From positions 24,763,860 to 24,827,859 of the forward strand of contig OW388293.1 of assembly GCA_936450465.1 (NCBI GenBank): a stretch of DNA of 64,000 bases. Reading direction: 5' to 3'. Under the pieces are notes generated by a model. It ran no database searches. It worked only from the letters and a program-made list of their open reading frames with translations, and was not told the DNA's origin. Origin of the DNA: Gibbula magus. Its lineage: Eukaryota > Mollusca > Gastropoda > Trochida > Trochidae. Both the position numbers and the translations under genes were made by a program. This document shows, piece by piece, positions 25,111 to 38,170 of the stretch. How positions within the stretch are numbered: the stretch's first letter is position 1; the number at the start of each line of letters is the position of its first letter.

Positions 25111-25116
25111 AATAAA
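25111..25116 (+). terminator. Candidate polyadenylation signal for the SLC1 gene
   Basis: AATAAA lies 389 bases after the stop codon and just before the satellite array. It is the first canonical hexamer I found downstream of the last exon. Confidence 0.45.
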
Positions 25117-25251
25117 GAGGTTAGCATTCATATGAATAGTTTCTCTTTCATTTTGGAAAAGATTTTAATATGTTTGACAACACTATAAAGGAATAACAAT
25201 ACAGAGAAATATGTGAAGGTCATATAGAAGTCATAAACATGGAATCACAAC

Positions 25252-27762
25252 GCTCTAGAGTATATGATTACTGTATGAGACGAAAATAGGCGTTTCAGAG
25301 TATATGATTACTTTATGAGACGAAAATAGGCGTTTCAGAGTATATGATTACTTAACCAGACGAAAATACGACGTTTCAGAGTATATGATTACTTTATGAG
25401 ACGAAAATACGACGTTTCAGAGTATATGATTACTTAACCAGACTATAATACGACGTTTCAGAGTTTATGATTACTTAATGAGACGAAAATACGACGTTTC
25501 AGAGTATATGATTACTTAACCAGACTATAATACGACGTTTCAGAGTAAATGATTACTTTATGAGACGAAAATACGACGTTTAAGAGTATATGATTACTTA
25601 TAACCAGACTATAATACGACGTTTCAGAGTATATGATTACTTAACCAGACTATAATACGACGTTTCAGAGTATATGATTACTTAATGAGACGAAAATACA
25701 ACGTTTCAGAGTATATAATTACTCAACAAGACTATAATACGACGTTTCAGAGTAAATGATTACTTTATGAGACGAAAATACGACGTTTCAGAGTATATGA
25801 TTACTTCACCAGACGAAAATACGACGTTTCAGAGTATATGGTTACTTAACCAGACTATAATACGACGTTTCAGAGTATATGATTACTTAATGAGACGAAA
25901 ATACAACGTTTCAGAGTATATACTTACTCAACAAGACTATAATACGACGTTTCAGAGTATAGTATTACTTAATGAGACGAAAATACGACGTTTCAGAGTA
26001 TATGATTACGTAACCAGACTATAATACGACGTTTCAGAGTATATTATTACTTAATGAGACGAAAATACGACGTTTCAGAGTATATGATTACTCAACCAGA
26101 CTATAATACGACGTTTAAGAGTATATGATTACTTAACCAGACTATAATACGACGTTTCAGAGTATATGATTACTTAATGCGACGAAAATACGACGTTTCA
26201 GAGTATATGATTTCTTAATGAGACTATAATACGACGTTTCAGAGTATATGATTACTTAACCAGACTATAATACGACGTTTCAGAGTATATGATTACTCAA
26301 CCAGACTATAATACGACGTTTCAGAGTATATGATTACTTATAACCAGAATATAATACGACGTTTCAGAGTATATGATTACTTAACCAGACGAAAATACGA
26401 CGTTTCAGAGTATATGATTACTTAATGAGACGAAAATACAACGTTTTAGAGTATATAATTACTCAACAAGACTATAATACGACGTTTCAGAGTATATTAT
26501 TACTTAATGAGACGAAAATACGACGTTTCAGAGTATATGATTACTTAACCAGACTATAATACGACGTTTCAGAGTATATGATAACTTAATGCGACGAAAA
26601 TACGACGTTTCAGAGTATATGATTTCTTAATGAGACTATAATACGACGTTTCAGAGTATATGATTACTCAACCAGACTATAATACGACGTTTCAGAGTAT
26701 ATGATTACTTAACCAGACTATAATACGACGTTTCAGAGTATATGATTACTTAACCAGACGAAAATACGACGTTTCAGAGTATATGATTACTTAACCAGAC
26801 TATAATACGACGTTTCAGAGTTTATGATTACTTAATGAGACGAAAATACGACGTTTCAGAGTATATGATTACTTAACCAGACTATAATACGACGTTTCAG
26901 AGTAAATGATTACTTTATGAGACGAAAATACGACGTTTAAGAGTATATGATTACTTATAACCAGACTATAATACGACGTTTCAGAGTATATGATTACTTA
27001 ACCAGACTATAATACGACGTTTCAGAGTATATGATTACTTAATGAGACGAAAATACAACGTTTCAGAGTATATAATTACTCAACAAGACTATAATACGAC
27101 GTTTCAGAGTATATTATTACTTAATGAGACGAAAATACGACGTTTCAGAGTATATGATTACTTAACCAGACTATAATACGACGTTTCAGAGTATATTATT
27201 ACTTAATGAGACGAAAATACGACGTTTCAGAGTATATGATTACTCAACCAGACTATAATACGACGTTTAAGAGTATATGATTACTTAACCAGACTATAAT
27301 ACGACGTTTCAGAGTATATGATTACTCAACCAGACTATAATACGACGTTTCAGAGTATATGATAACTTAATGCGACGAAAATACGACGTTTCAGAGTATA
27401 TGATTTCTTAATGAGACTATAATACGACGTTTCAGAGTATATGATTACTTAACCAGACTATAATACGACGTTTCAGAGTATATGATTACTCAACCAGACT
27501 ATAATACGACGTTTAAGAGTATATGATTACTTAACCAGACTATAATACGACGTTTCAGAGTATATGATTATTTAACCAGACGAAAATACGACGTTTCAGA
27601 GTATATGATTACTTAACCAGACTATAATACGACGTTTCAGAGTATATGATTACTTAATGAGACGAAATACGACGTTTCAGAGTATATGATTACTTAATGT
27701 GACGAAAATACGACGTTTCAGAGTATATGATTACTTAATGTGACGAAAATACGACGTTTCAC
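25252..27762 (+). repeat. 41-bp satellite, about 60 copies, two interleaved subtypes
   Basis: The unit is CGACGTTTCAGAGTATATGA + TTACTTAA + a variable 13-base tail. Subtype A tails read TGAGACGAAAATA and subtype B tails CCAGACTATAATA. The first units have GGCGTTTC and the last ones TGTGACG tails, so the edges are more diverged than the middle. Some units carry a TA insertion (TTATAACCAG). A block of several units near 25503-25757 reappears near 26862-27110, an offset of about 1357 bases, which shows higher-order duplication. Because 41 is not a multiple of three, the 85-residue open frame inside is an artefact. Confidence 0.95.
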
Positions 27763-30690
27763 ATTAAATGATAAAACAACCAGAGAAAGCAAAACGTAAA
27801 ATCAAACCATGTATATGCAAATCGTCTGTAATGTAAATTGACACTGTTTTCCAATACTGTGTTAGATTTAAAAAGAGAGTTTAATGTAAACTCGGAAGGG
27901 AATCCAAATATTGAATCATCACTTCTTTTACCATGAACCGTATTCTCGAAGAAGAAACCAAAACAAAATTGAAGGTCAAACATATTTTACAATTGCAAAT
28001 GTTCAATTATATAGATATACACTATCAGTGAAATACTATCAACACAATTTGTTTTAGCAAAGTATCCGATGGAGTTGCATGTTTCCTTTTCCCAGGTGTT
28101 ACCAAATCCAAACTGCCATTGTCAAAATTACTGGATTAGGGTGTAACTTTGACTTTTAAGGCAATACAAGTGTTTACTATCCTTGTGTATGTGTTGTAAA
28201 TCATTATTTCAAATGGATAGTCTGTCAGTATAAAACATATTATGTTTTTTTCAGAGAACATGAACATATAGAGAATCGTACCTTAAATAAAACAACACGA
28301 GTTCATACAAGTTACAAATATCCGTGGCTTGCCAAGTGTTGATATATTTGATATCCGAAGACACGAGAATGAGATTCTATTTATCGTCCCAAGCATTCTT
28401 CATTACGTTTCAATGAAAATTGTACATATGTGACCTCAGCAATCCCATTTGATTTCCAATGCGGTGATGTCAAAACGATTTATCATTTCGCTTGATCTTG
28501 ATCAAACGATCGATATCCTAAAGAAGACGTTTTTTTATGATATATTTAAATACGTCGTAAATGTAATGCTCCTGTCATTCTATAAAGTGTAATGTTTATG
28601 TACAAATTGTACATGTCTATGTACAAATTGTACACGTACGTATATCGTCAAGTTTGTCAAATTCTCGTTCCTATGCAGATATTTTGCAAATATATATAAA
28701 TAAAAATGCGTATATAAACAAAAACTTTCCCTTTGTAAACCAATCTCATTAAAATCAGATTATTGCTTCGTTCCTTTGGCCTATTTGCTAATGTGGGTTA
28801 TCAAATTAGTAAATAGGCCTAGGGAAGGAATCAATGGTCTGATTTTAATGAAATTGTTTGTTAACAAAATTGGTTTCTTTTTTTTTCAAATATGTAACTT
28901 TACCTAAATGTATTGAAAATACACTATTATCTTATTTCATACATTCATACCGTTTCTTTTAAAGCATTAGAAGAAAATATGAGTATGGATGTTTAACTAA
29001 TGTTTATAGTTCCAACTACAATTCCTTGAACCCTTGTTTATCAAGTCGTAACACCATAGACGTTATTGCACTAGCACCACTAGTGGTTGGTACATTACTC
29101 CACAGAATTATGCACACAGGCTCATAAAGTAAAGTCACGACCCTTATGTTTATATATGCATATACGTTATTATGCATCGATATAGTCATTCATACCTGAT
29201 AATTACGGCATGGGCGTGAACCGACAACCACGCTTTATGAACACACTATCCAACACAGACCGCTTCGAGGCGGACAATAATTCTATTTACCTGCCTGCTG
29301 GGTAAACCAGCACACGCCCTAGCTCATACACAATGCATGGCTGAATACTACAGGGCGTTGACGTCATACTGTATGCATTTAAAAAATACATTTTTCTCTT
29401 AATTTCATAAGCCTGTATTTTCTTCAAAGGATTTTAAAACGATGTAGAATGGCTAGTGAAATGTCAATTGAATGTATCGTGAAAGGAATGTTGCCTACAG
29501 ATATGTTTTAAGGGACCTTGGCAGTTGAATGACAAGGGGATTAAATCATAGATTTTAACGAGAGAAATGTCCGTGAGTTTTAACACGGACTTAGATAAAT
29601 CTAAGTCCCTGGTTTTAAGTATATTTTAATTAAGTTTATGCTGACAGGTAAAAACTAACATACGATTATTTAAATAGATTTAAACTAAATTTAGTTTTAC
29701 AAGATTCTCTATAATTGACGGCACCTAGATTTCTAGACCTGCACAATTTGTAGTTTTGATTTTTAAATGATCTAGAATTGGGAGGGTAGAGTCTTATCTA
29801 TATGTGTTGTTCACACTGGAAGAATAGAAAAGAAATAGTTGCTAAATTTGACATTTGTGCAAATTTCGATGATTGCAAATAAGCTTAACATAATTTTCTT
29901 TCGTTAAAATAATCCGCTTACGCATTCAGAAAGGGAACTGCTATGTAAATAAGACGTTATAAAACCAATGGTGCAGTAATCGTAAATGTTAATCCTGCAT
30001 GTGTCATAAAGTGTAGAATAAAAGAATTAAGCACTAAAAGTATACCTCGAAGTAGACTTTGAACCATGACTGAATCATAGATAGCTTTTGAAATTATATG
30101 AGACTTAAGCTATATGTTATCTGATAATAATGAAAAGGTCATTGTAATCCCAGTATCGATTAGGGGAATATTATCTATTGTATCTCGTCAACACTAAACC
30201 TCGACAACGCCCTTTCTAATCAATGGACTTGGCACGAATACACTCATTCCATGGCATTACTGATGTCTATACTCTATTATACGAAAACATCTCTGATGTG
30301 TTTGGATGGTCTATGTCAGAGCGGACGTACTTAATCACAGATTGAAATATTAATTGCGATAACTTTTCATTACATTTAATTAATTTCTTTTGGATACTAA
30401 TTTTATTTGTGTTATCAATTTTTTCATATCGTTGTACATCTTTTAAAATATGCACATGTTCTCGTTTTATATTTTAGATAATAACAAACAAATGAAGTAT
30501 ATTTTCTTTGGATTTAATTGCATATTGCAAATATAAGACATGGGAATGATGCAAATACCCAGACGATTCGTAATAAGTTATTCACATACACATCAACACA
30601 TGCACACACTTTACATTTTACACACAAAGTACGAACTTTACAAACGAATAAGTATGCAATGTATAAATGTTAAATATATTTGCAGTTACA
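27763..30690. other. Intergenic region, no gene seen
   Basis: AT-rich, with one foldback (listed separately) and repeated TGTACAAATTGTACA motifs at about 28600-28635. No exon chain found. A candidate polyadenylation signal for the minus-strand Rho gene (TTTATT on plus) is at 30402-30407. Confidence 0.5.
28733..28868. repeat. Imperfect foldback
   Basis: TCTCATTAAAATCAGATTAT ... GGCCTATTT on the left pairs with AAATAGGCC ... CTGATTTTAATGAAAT on the right around ATGTGGGTTATCA. More diverged than the foldbacks at 12350 or 57592. Confidence 0.75.
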
Positions 30691-31073
30691 AATTTACGTT
30701 TGGTCAGTTCTTTTCTTGAGCATGCTCACCCACCCAATCAAACATCCCACATGGAGGTTACAAAACCCAGGATGATAATGCACGATGTGATGTACATGTA
30801 CTTGTGAAGTTCTGAGACACGTGACACGTAATGAGATCACATATTGAATTGAGAGTCTTTGTTCCTTCTGACTGAGCATTGCCATCAGTAGTACAAGAGC
30901 AGTCATACACGTCACCATCATTTTCCCATTTTTGGTCCGTTTTCTACTTCTTTATCCAAGCACATCGACAGATATTGGACTGTACAGACGAAGTCTTCAA
31001 GGAAGTGTGGAAATTCAGGCGCATGAAATTCACGTCCATTAGATTAAATTCCTTTCCCGCAACAATTTCAATA

Positions 31074-34000
31074 TCAGCGTTTCCTGAATTTCCTAAACAG
31101 CTTCTTAGATTTCCTTGTCGTCATTGCAGCCGTTATTGCATTGTCAAACACTTCTTTCACGCCTTCCTCCGTCTTTGAGGAACATTCGAAGTAGCCGAGA
31201 GCTCCTATTCTCGTTGCCATGGCGAGACCTTCCCGATATTTCACTGGACCTTGCTTGATACAGGAGATGTTTGCATTTTCATAGTCGTCCCTCAAGTCAG
31301 ATTTGTTGCCAACCAACATAATTGGCACGTTCCCGCAAAAATTGCGGACTTCCGGTGCCCACGTATGTCCCACGTTTTGAAGACTGTCAGGGTTATCCAC
31401 GGAGAAGCAGACGAGAATGACGTCACTGTCTGGATAACTGATTGGACGCAGCCGATCGTAGTCTTCCTGTCCTGCTGTGTCGTGTAGATGGAGCTCGACC
31501 TTAAACAGATGAAAAAACGTATAAAAATCATATAAATCCTCTTCGTCGTCGTAATAAACATCATCATCATCATCAAAATCATCTCGTGGGGTAGAAAATT
31601 CATATATTTTCACTCGTCGCTGCACCACTCGTAAAAGTATAAACTTTCTTCCTCATTCGATGAGATAAACATAGTATTAGTGTAGCAAAGACATATATCC
31701 TAAGGCTACCTTACAATTTTGTGCCACGGAACCCAGGACTATAATACAATAACATTCAAAAAGTATAGATATCAGTAGGTGGACAACACGTAGAGCCATT
31801 CATTAGTTTAGTATTTAACTTATCTTATGAGAAAATGTTAGATTAAAATTTAGTCTATGGATTTTTTTATAATTACTGTACTTTTGATTATGTAGTTTTA
31901 AAACTTTCAGTATTCAGGTTATCTAGACTTGCTGAATACAAATCTAGAATGTATTAAAGGCTTTTATTTTTTAGAGTCTTGGGGCAGGACTAAAATATTT
32001 GGTTTCAGTGGTCATTAGTGGCTTGGTGTGGCATGATCATTCAGTAAGTTATAATAAATCAATCAAATATTCTCGTTTAAGGCATAGAACACTTGCAGCG
32101 TTTGCTAGCATAGACAACTGTATAGCCTACTTTTTAAGTACATAAAATATTAATACTATATAATGTGAAAAGTTAAATGAGTTGGTTTCTCTGGACCAGC
32201 TGGCTGAACAGTTCGATACGTCACTGCAAACCTATACTAATACACTTTCAGAAGTAAATATTTACATTATTTTGGTGTAATCATTACCAATATGTTTCTA
32301 TGGTACGTGATGCAATGTAACATTTCTAAGGCATTAATAAGTTCCGTTAGAGTACGAACGTTGTGAAATAGCAACACGTATATGTTTTATATAAACAGGT
32401 CGATCTTGCTAGGCACTATACATATGTAGTGGTACAGCCACAAAGTACTTAAGCATTTCCTTCATCCACGGGCGTGTCTGAAAGTATAACAAAGGAAACT
32501 CACACCGTGTGGGCTTTTGATTCATTGGATTGAGTTTTGATAGTATTGCTTGTATTGCTTGTATCAATTGTTAAGTGGTTCACTCGGCAGTTATTGATTA
32601 TACAATCAATTCATTCATATTGTAGATGTTCATGTATACATTCTCTTTTTGTTATCATTCGTGGTTTTAAAAGCATTCTTCATGTATTCGGTTATCTAAC
32701 TGCATTTTGACTCTCTTTTCTAATTCATTTGTTTTAAGGACGTTTAATGAATTATTTCATTCAGATTCTGTTCCACTCATTATTTTTTTTAGTTGAGTTC
32801 TGTCATTCACAATACGCCCATCCCTTGAGGTAACAAGAATGTGCATACGTGTACGGATACGTATTCAAGTGCGGGGATGAGTGAACTATATCTGGTCTCC
32901 TCCCGACTCACACACTGGCACTGAATGAAGCACGGCTGAACGACCAGGTTACGCCCCACCCTGTTTATTGTGGAGTGTTAATCTCTTTATGTTTCAGCCA
33001 CATAGCTCGTCTTGTCAAGTGAAACGAGTCTTAAAGACATCTTTGCTTTTTTGGATTTTTATTAAAGTTAAGTCGTGTATTTTATTTTTTCCAATGGAGT
33101 TCTTTTAACTATTTAAAAATGTTTTCATTTTCTATTTTTAGCAAGGAGTTTGTCATGTATATTAAATTATTTTATGCCTGAAGAAGAAGGCACATTATCA
33201 ACATTTATGTTTGGATCCTAATTAAAAATAGTTAAAGGAAGGTTCTAACTCATGGAAATGAATGCAAAGCTTTTTCTTAAAAATATGTTGCTTTCTTGGA
33301 TTTTGCAAGTCTATATTGTGTATTTATATCTATATTTTGAGTATAAATGAAAATTACGGACATTGTACGAGGCTATAATGAATAACAGAGCCATGTTGCA
33401 AGGACCTTAAAGATGCTGTTCCCTCGTCTGACGTGTAGCGTCATCAAGAAATGGGAACATCTTGAACAATATATAAATGACGATACACTGTTACATCGAT
33501 ACTCGCATTTACGTTAGACATTTCAAATGTATATTTACAGCAAACAATAAGCAAGAAAGCGGGTGTTGTTTTGCGGGGGACATATGAATCAGATTCTTAC
33601 CGATTTCCCTTTATGAAGAACCTCTGTGACGTCACTATCGAAGACGGTTGGCAGGTACCCGCTGGTGAAGAATTCCCCCTTGTTGAACCTGTAGAGCAGA
33701 CTCGTCTTGCCGCACTCTCCGTCTCCTACGACCACAAGCTTCTTCCGTAACGTCAGTCTCTCGCTCTCGTAGGCTTGAATAATCAAAATAAAATATTCTT
33801 TATTTAATCAATTCATGACACCGATGTTAGTGTTTCTTCTCCGTCCCAGATAACCAACAGGTATACCTTAAGATGTTTCTTCTTCACTGCCTGGTAATAA
33901 GGTGCAGGGTTTACAAGTTTTTTTGTTTTGTTTGTTTTAGGTTGTTGTCTGTTGTTTTCTGTCTCTGTTACTTGATCTAATTCTAAGCGTGTTTCTCAAC

Positions 34001-36046
34001 TGATTAACAAAGACCAGGATCCTTACAATTGTCGCATTTTTCTTTTACATTAACCTTAAAAACAGTTCGAGCTGTGATTTCATAATAACAATTCTCAACC
34101 CCACGCCTATGCCCCAGCTGTTGCTCCGTATAAACACTTACCGCCTGTATATATCACGAGGGCGTAGGCCGTGTGTGTGTGACAGGTGCAGGTAAAAAGT
34201 GCACCTGACCTCGCGAGCAGGGGAACAGGGGGAGGTATGGAATGTGATAGTGGGTCTATTGTTTTGAATGTGATAGTATTGTATTGAAAAACATGAATGT
34301 ACAACTTCTTACCCCATTGGGTATCACAAAGACCAGAACTATTCATGGTAATGTAATTACTGGGCACATGTGTGGTGCAGTTGCATTTTATTGAAGGGGT
34401 AAATGTATGGGGTATTTTTAACCTGTCATTTGTCACGTCGCAGGTTATTGCTTATGATTTGGCATCGAGGAATCTATGTTATAAAGGATTTTTATAATTC
34501 ATAATGTACGCGATTACAGCAAACAAAGGTACTTCTAGTATAGATCTATATCTCATAGAGTCGTTCCCCCAGTCAGTCACGACACTGTGAAGTATGGAGC
34601 GCAGACTAAAATTACTCTGTGAATTGTTATTAATTACTGTGCCGTCATCCTTATGATTATATAGTTTTAATACTACTAGTTCAATGGGTATTCAGTTTAT
34701 CTAGACTTGCTGAATAAGGATCTAGACTGTATTAAAGACCCTTAGTTTTACACAGTCATGAGGCAGGACCACGTGAGGCAGACACTGCGAGGACAGGGTA
34801 GTTGTATGGGGTGAGTTGAGTATTAAAAGAAGGGGAATGCAAAGAAATAATGTGTTTTCAATCTCAGCGTACAGTCCGTGGAAGTACTATAAGCATGCAT
34901 AGTCTATCATTAGGTGTTCAGTAATATCCAGGCATACAGGGATTTGTAATAGTCTCTCATCCAGCCCAAAGAGCAAAAATATTCAATTGACGACTAGCAC
35001 TGTCTAAAGATTATATATAGCAAGTCTAGATTCCTCAGCTCTAACAGAGCATTGTATTTGTGTTTCCTTTTTATGGAAGGGGACACGTATCATAAGAATA
35101 CAATATAAACTATTAATCTGATGTGATTTAAAGTTACAGTTCAGGGCCGTGTTCAAGAGAGGTTTCAAAGTAATTGCTCAATTAGCGATTACTTTTAAAC
35201 CTCTCTTGAACGCGATTGCTCAATGTAGCGCTACGTACGTAGCAAAGCGAGCGAACTTTTGCACGTTTTGCATCATCGCATGCTTGTCGTTCAGGAGAGA
35301 ATCAGCGCTACTTGAGCGCTACATTGAGCAATCAATGAGCGATTATAAGCGCTCGCTGTTATGGAACGGAACCCAGATCTAAGGACTGACAGCTAGCACA
35401 ACGGTACACATTTATCACTTGGGCGTTCACCACTGTTAGTGCGTTCAAGGCTTGGGGTTGATGAGCAGAGGATGTCAGATTATACAGATATATAGAAACT
35501 CGTTCCAGCATGATTCCTAATCATTAAACACTAAATGACTGTATATGTTCAATGAGGACCATTGATGGTATGTCTATAAATGGAGCATATTCAATTACTT
35601 ATAGTCTTTGTTATGTACACGTGGGTTAAGTAAATATGGCTCTCTGTCATATTTGAGATACGACATGAACTAAATGTACTACATGTACAATGAATAACTA
35701 TAAGCAAGATATAAACCGGAGAACATTTATTTCATTATAAAGAACATAATGGATATTTTTTGTCATTACAATAAATTGATAGCAATTAAAGTTGTATGAG
35801 ACAATGTGTTCATACATGTATGTTGTCAACATTAGATTATTAGGCTACACACGTGTATCACCATTAATAATGTATTACATGAAATGATTAATATCATTAA
35901 CTTATTTTAGATATTACCATGCACCAATGTAATTATTGATAATAGTTTATATTATAAAACAACTTATATCAACATAACTATAATATACACCTTTTGCTAT
36001 ATATATACTTACCATTAGGTTTCACACATCTAAACATGCTTCCCAT
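31074..36046 (-). CDS. Atypical Rho-family small GTPase without CAAX box (210 residues)
   Basis: Exons in transcript order: 36046-36013, 33773-33601, 31499-31074 (phase 1 then phase 0, 633 nt). This is a GTP-binding switch protein of the Rho family. P-loop GDGECGKT at 28-35, switch I YLPTVF with Thr54, [13 protein letters not shown] at 76-88 with the catalytic Gln80, NKSD at 134-137 and SSK at 176-178 are all present, so nucleotide binding and GTPase chemistry look intact. Unlike RhoA it has Glu for Ala in the P-loop, one extra switch I residue, SDVTEV instead of NYVADI in the effector strand, and a basic tail LFRKFRKR that simply ends, with no prenylation cysteine. The first exon supplies [11 protein letters not shown], offering Gly2 and Cys7 for lipidation. 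It is paralogous and head-to-head with the gene at 40542. Closest named orthologue unknown. Confidence 0.9.
31618..31690. repeat. Fragment of the CACTCGTGAAAATATAAAC repeat in a Rho intron
   Basis: CACCACTCGTAAAAGTATAA and TTCGATGAGATAAACATAG match 20895-20955. It explains why the reading frame of the last Rho exon stays open into the intron. Confidence 0.6.
31880..31995 (+). repeat. Direct repeat, copy 1 (partner at 34650-34775)
   Basis: TATCTAGACTTGCTGAATA, TCTAGA(A/C)TGTATTAAAG and GAGGCAGGAC-like ends are shared with 34650-34775, both copies lying inside introns of the minus-strand Rho gene about 2.77 kb apart. Confidence 0.65.
34650..34775 (+). repeat. Direct repeat, copy 2 (partner at 31880-31995)
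   Basis: Same blocks as copy 1 in the same orientation: ATATAGTTTTAATACT, TTATCTAGACTTGCTGAATA, CTGTATTAAAGACC and TGAGGCAGGACCA. Confidence 0.65.
35146..35372. mobile_element. MITE copy 2 (AGCGCT-rich), inverted relative to 18775-18978
   Basis: It begins GGGCCGTGTTCAAGAGAGG, has its own inverted pair AGAGAGGTTTCAAAGTAATT / TTTTAAACCTCTCTTGAAC, then the AGCGCT-rich block, and ends GCGAGCGCTTATAATCGC-like complement plus TTATGGAACGG. The open frame over it is not coding. It lies in intron 1 of the minus Rho gene. Confidence 0.75.
36013..36046 (-). CDS. Micro-exon 1 of the minus-strand Rho gene ([11 protein letters not shown])
   Basis: The 34-base coding part begins with ATGGGAAGC and ends in a consensus donor (AATG then GTAAGTATA). 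It joins in phase 1 to the acceptor TTATTCAAG at 33774, completing GCC (Ala12). The alternative, starting at the ATG inside the intron at 33786, would use intronic sequence preceding that acceptor. I prefer the spliced form because the plus-strand paralogue has the same arrangement and a similar MF.CV peptide. Confidence 0.7.
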
Positions 36047-37275
36047 TTTGTAAATTCCTTTCAAATACTTCCTCCAGTCAGTTATACTGCTCTTACAGTC
36101 TCATACTACTGCCATACTTGTGTTATTCCTCCTGTCTAATATAATGACACCGCCCTTGCCTAAAATATCTTCGTCTTTGATTGGTTGTTTCTGACCCAGT
36201 TATTTATAGCACAGTCAGTCGATAACGATTCACCTCGTGGCTAAGTTTATACCTTACTAATTTACTATATACAAATTATTCTTATATTTATTTTAATATC
36301 TATAAATATTCCTCCAATGACAAAAATCATATTTATTAATCTTTTTGGAATTGATTGAGTAAACTGTACACGTCGACCCATCAAAGGGACACAACTCTGG
36401 ATGTGCCAGGGAAAGACCAACACTGAGATGGGCGTGGTTGTTATTTCATTCACTTTGGTTAATGTCACACTGCGGTCGGGTGAATTTATGGGGCGATTAG
36501 TTGCAGATAGAGCAGGAGAAAAGAGACAATAAAATTCTAAATGGTGACACGCCTATTCTTTAAACGTAACTTTAACTCATATCTAGCCTTATAGTTACAT
36601 GAATTATATATTTATGTTATATTTATTTCATTTTCATTTATTGTATTTCCCATTACATTTCACCGAGTACTTAAAACGTTTCATGGCAATATAAAAAGAC
36701 AATACTTATTCAAATAAAGCAAAATGTGCTTGACTAACTTGAGACCATTTATATAATGTGTGGACTTTTATCAAAAAGAAACACAACGGTAAAAGCAAAA
36801 GGAGGATTTTTATGATAAGATGACAAGATCGATTAAAGTAAATTTTGAAAGAAAAGAAAAAGTAAAAAGTAGATAGATGAGAATCAATATAAGAAGAAAG
36901 AAGATTAGAATAATGGGATAACATCTAGATAAATGATAATAATAAATGATGAAGTTTAAAGCAATAAAACAATTCTTTACAAAATTAAGACAACATTAAG
37001 AAGAAAAACACGCGTTTGAAAGATGGTGTGTAAGAATGAATGGACTTGAAAGAAGGGAAAGATAAAAAAAAAAAAACCAGGTGGCTTGATTTTAAAAGAA
37101 GACGAGGGAACGGGTTACGAAATATGAAAGAAGAAATAACTTAGTGAAGCGTACATTTTCAATGAAGGAAAATATTGTTTTTCTTTTTATATTTGTCGCG
37201 AGAAAACTCCAAGAATATATTTTGGTGTTGTACATCAACTGTTTGAGAGGCATTCTAGAAGTTGGTGCAATAGAA

Positions 37276-37345
37276 AGACAAGGATATTTTTTATGGATGT
37301 TCAACTTCTTTATTTCATTTCATATTACATTTCACCGAGTACATG
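37276..37345 (+). repeat. Single-arm copy of the ACAACTTCTTTATT element
   Basis: GAAAGACAAGGATATTTTTT, ATGGATGTTCAACTTCTTTA and then TTACATTTCACCGAGTAC. The last block also occurs alone at about 36652-36671. Confidence 0.55.
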
Positions 37346-37356
37346 CATATTATAAT

Positions 37357-37502
37357 GTTATCAATTAAGTTTGTCCGTACTGGCCAAGTTACAGACAGGT
37401 CCGTTGTTTTGGCACGAGACGAAGCACGAGACGAAGTCGAGAGCCAATACAGCGGACCAAGGACCTGTAACTGGGCCAGTAGGAAAATACTTAATTAATA
37501 AC
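37357..37502. repeat. Foldback between the Rho genes
   Basis: GTTATCAATTAAGT and CCGTACTGGCCAAGTTACAG pair with CTGTAACTGGGCCAGTAGG and ACTTAATTAATAAC. The centre contains GCACGAGACGAA duplicated. Confidence 0.8.
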
Positions 37503-38105
37503 AATATAATACAGCAATTGCAACTGGCAATCAAAATACTAATATAACTTTAGACATTGGGGTAATAAAAACAAATAATGAAGAAGAAAAACGGACAGAA
37601 GCAGACAAACGATGAAAGAAACAAGTACAACGAATACGAAGAGGTGAACAACAAAGAACAGAAAGTACTAAAAACAAAAAAGGAAAGTATGATAATTTCC
37701 AGTAGCGAGGTTCTAATTGCCCGAACTGTGTGGTTTATGAATAACAAAGACTGTTATAAAACATCATGTTTACTCTCAATATCAGTCTAAATCCATGAAG
37801 CCACATAAAAGATTAAAAGATGTGGACGATCAAATTTACGAGATATTATCCAATATAACCGACTATGCATAATCAAGGCAGAATACCAATGACATAAAAC
37901 CAACAAAACAGGCCGGCTGGCATCTATGCGTGACCCAAAACTTCACAAACACACGATATGTTTATGTGACGTGGCCTTTAACGACAGCACTGTCACTTTC
38001 TGAAAAGAAAATATGTAATGAGCATTCCAATAGCAAGCATTAGTTCAAGAGATGTGTGTCAAGTGTAGTGAAATCATGCGTTAATGAAGAATGCCTTTTA
38101 AATTG

Positions 38106-38170
38106 AGGAGACAAGGAATTTATGGATGATCAACTTCTTTATTAACCATAGGGACGTTTCGGTTTAGATC
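38106..38170 (+). repeat. Single-arm copy of the ACAACTTCTTTATT element
   Basis: GAGGAGACAAGGAATTTATG, GATGATCAACTTCTTTATTA and a following GACGTTTCGG. Confidence 0.55.

Noticed and set aside
25767..26024. 85-residue open frame with periodic YDVSEY-like repeats
   Set aside because: Produced by the 41-bp satellite. The unit length is not a multiple of three and neighbouring units carry stops in every frame.
25252..27762. Possible CRISPR-like array (regular repeats with variable segments)
   Set aside because: The variable 13-base segments are just two recurring subtypes rather than unique spacers, and the host is eukaryotic.
31251..31603. Open frames overlapping the last exon of the minus-strand Rho gene in other frames and on the opposite strand
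   Set aside because: Shadows of the conserved GTPase exon. Only the Rho frame shows family motifs.
34107..34436. 109-residue minus-strand frame in Rho intron 1
   Set aside because: No domain, and inclusion would disrupt the phase-1 junction that the paralogue shares.
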